This document shows positions 5,892 through 6,798 of a DNA stretch of 6,798 nucleotides, one piece after another (the stretch's first letter is position 1; the number at the start of each line of letters is the position of its first letter). A program made the position numbers and the translations under genes. The DNA lies in assembly GCA_902495955.1 (NCBI GenBank), contig CABUZE010000050.1, positions 1 through 6,798 of the forward strand, in the 5' to 3' direction. Under the pieces are notes generated by a model. It made no database searches. It was not told where the DNA came from and saw only the letters and a program-made list of their open reading frames with translations. This DNA is from an uncultured Collinsella sp. Its GTDB lineage: Bacteria; Actinomycetota; Coriobacteriia; Coriobacteriales; Coriobacteriaceae.

Positions 5892-5905
5892 GGCGCTATC
5901 CTAAG
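5892..5905 (+). promoter_or_regulatory. Putative leaderless promoter of the DUF3267 gene
   Basis: GGCGCTATCCTAAG holds a -10-like TATCCT ending 8 bases before the ATG at 5911. There is no Shine-Dalgarno sequence in front of that ATG. Transcription starting at or next to the A of ATG would give a leaderless message. The string closely matches the one at 2227-2240. Confidence 0.5.
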
Positions 5906-5910
5906 ATGCT

Positions 5911-6477
5911 ATGAATGAGATTTCCAACATACATGCGTTTGAAGACGAGGATTTTCTGCACGCCTGCTTTGTGTGGGGGATGGCCGTGCTTGGCGCATTT
6001 GCCGTGTGCCTAGTGCCGGTGTTTATGCTGCTGGGCGGACCCGCGGACCTGGATGCGGCTGACGCGGGCGGCTGGACCACGGTCGTGGGCTGGATAGTCG
6101 GCTTGGCTGCGATCTCAATGGCGTCGTTCGCCGTGCACGAGCTGGTGCACGGTGTGTTTTTTAAGCTGCTGGCGCCTGTGGGCGCGAAGGTGACCTTTGG
6201 GGCGAATCGCGAGACGGCGATGATCTATGCCTGCGCCGAGGGCGTGGTGTATTCGCGCCGGCGGTACGTGGCAGTTTGCCTGGCACCGACGGTTGTTGTG
6301 ACGACAGCGTTTGCCCTGGGGTTTGCGTTCTCGGGCTATCCGCTGCTGTGCTACCTGGCGACCGGCTTGCATTTGTCGGGCTGTGTGGGCGACTGGTATT
6401 ACGTGCGGACCATTTTGCGCGACCGCCGCATTGTCGCCTGCGAGGACACGTCCTTCGGCGTGCGCTTTTTCGGGTGA
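5911..6477 (+). CDS. DUF3267 membrane protein, putative zinc metalloprotease
   Basis: A 188-residue integral membrane protein. Hydrophobic segments lie at about 18-42, 57-75, 117-139 and 143-158. The second runs into AVHELVHG (74-81), an HExxH zinc motif with His76, Glu77 and His80. After the fourth comes SGCVGDWYYVRT (156-167), whose Asp161 is a candidate third zinc ligand. The C-terminus, EDTSFGVRFF (178-187), is the typical end of DUF3267 proteins. The family resembles membrane-embedded zinc proteases, but its substrates are unknown to me. A Lys/Arg-rich loop (RRR, 116-118) precedes the third helix and is probably cytoplasmic. The start lacks a ribosome binding site; the immediate upstream -10 suggests a leaderless mRNA. 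queH follows 10 bases after the stop, with its ribosome binding site touching this stop codon, so the two are likely co-transcribed and perhaps translationally coupled. Protease activity is inferred from the motif only. Confidence 0.82.
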   Translation: MNEISNIHAFEDEDFLHACFVWGMAVLGAFAVCLVPVFMLLGGPADLDAADAGGWTTVVGWIVGLAAISMASFAVHELVHGVFFKLLAPVGAKVTFGANRETAMIYACAEGVVYSRRRYVAVCLAPTVVVTTAFALGFAFSGYPLLCYLATGLHLSGCVGDWYYVRTILRDRRIVACEDTSFGVRFFG

Positions 6478-6481
6478 GGAG
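6477..6481 (+). promoter_or_regulatory. Ribosome binding site deciding the queH start
   Basis: AGGAG lies 6 bases before the ATG at 6488 but directly abuts the in-frame ATG at 6482, leaving no spacer for that one. The start at 6488 is therefore preferred. The site overlaps the TGA of the upstream gene by one base. Confidence 0.8.
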
Positions 6482-6487
6482 ATGTCG

Positions 6488-6798
6488 ATGAAGCCGTTGT
6501 TGTTGCACGCCTGCTGTGCGCCGTGCTCGCTTGAGCCGGTCCGCCTGCTGCGCGAGGAAGGGTTTGAGCCCACAATCTGCTGGACAAACCCCAATATTCA
6601 GCCGCACGATGAATGGCAGCGGCGTTTGGACGAGCTGCGCCGGTGGTGTGCCGATGGCGACATCGAGCTTATCGAAGCGGGGGAGGACCGGGAGCGCTGG
6701 GAGGCCGGCGTGGCCCCGCTGGGCGCCGATCGAGCCCGTCGCTGTCGCGCATGCTATGCCCTGCGTCTGGCCGAGGCGTGCCGTGTGGCCCAGGAGCG
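6488..6798 (+). CDS. queH: Epoxyqueuosine reductase QueH (DUF208), 3' truncated by the window
   Basis: The first 103 residues are present; the frame runs off the right edge. QueH reduces epoxyqueuosine to queuosine in the wobble base (position 34) of tRNAs with GUN anticodons, the last step of the queuosine pathway. It is unrelated to the cobalamin-dependent QueG and binds an iron-sulfur cluster and another metal. The family marks are LLLHACCAPCS (4-14) with adjacent Cys9 and Cys10, the TNPNIQP segment (33-39, usually YNPNI.P) followed by DEWQRR, and the second cysteine pair Cys86 and Cys89 in RCRACYALRL (85-94). The two Cys pairs are the expected cluster ligands. The ATG at 6488 is chosen over 6482 on ribosome binding site spacing. 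It follows the DUF3267 gene by 10 bases. No other queuosine gene is visible in the window. Confidence 0.92.
   Translation, partial: MKPLLLHACCAPCSLEPVRLLREEGFEPTICWTNPNIQPHDEWQRRLDELRRWCADGDIELIEAGEDRERWEAGVAPLGADRARRCRACYALRLAEACRVAQE

Noticed and set aside
6482..6487. ATG at 6482 as the queH start
   Set aside because: The Shine-Dalgarno sequence directly abuts it with no spacer; the ATG at 6488 has the right 6-base spacing and gives the usual short lead before the LLLHACC motif.

Overview
The window is GC-rich, tightly packed bacterial chromosome with seven genes. Its character (high GC, actinobacterial-looking start regions, and a methionyl-tRNA-synthetase-like protein of a kind I associate with the Coriobacteriia) suggests an intestinal coriobacterium close to Collinsella. 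This assignment is an inference from style and recalled protein families, not from a marker gene. I see no rRNA, tRNA, insertion sequence, CRISPR array or phage gene; it reads as ordinary core or near-core chromosome.

Layout, left to right. A complete DegV-family lipid-binding protein gene (16-906, +) converges on a TIM-barrel protein often labelled 'hydrolase' (987-2078, -), with a strong hairpin terminator between them. A 191-base divergent intergenic region follows. It holds a likely leaderless promoter for the barrel gene, an unexplained inverted repeat, and a promoter and ribosome binding site for a 56-residue single-span membrane protein (2270-2440, +). That small gene converges, 24 bases stop to stop, on an RNA m5C methyltransferase of the NOL1/NOP2/Sun family (2465-3568, -). 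Upstream of the methyltransferase on the same strand lies a 716-residue class I aminoacyl-tRNA synthetase of MetRS architecture (3628-5778, -); the two probably share a transcript. Across a second divergent region, a DUF3267 membrane protein with an HELVH zinc-protease motif (5911-6477, +) is followed 10 bases later by queH (6488 to the window edge, +), which makes the last step of queuosine synthesis.

A translation and RNA-modification theme runs through the right half: an rRNA/tRNA methyltransferase, a tRNA-synthetase-like enzyme and a tRNA queuosine enzyme. The genes are not one operon.

The most notable item is the synthetase. Its fold markers (HFGH, zinc knuckle, PKS and FDLP segments, FIG-D helix) are clearly those of MetRS. 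However, several residues that hold methionine in E. coli MetRS appear changed, the KMSKS loop reads KASSS followed by a Ser/Pro run, and the anticodon-reading Trp is not evident. It may be a divergent MetRS or a paralogue with a different job. A second theme is gene starts without Shine-Dalgarno sequences and with a -10 box right before the ATG, which points to leaderless mRNAs.
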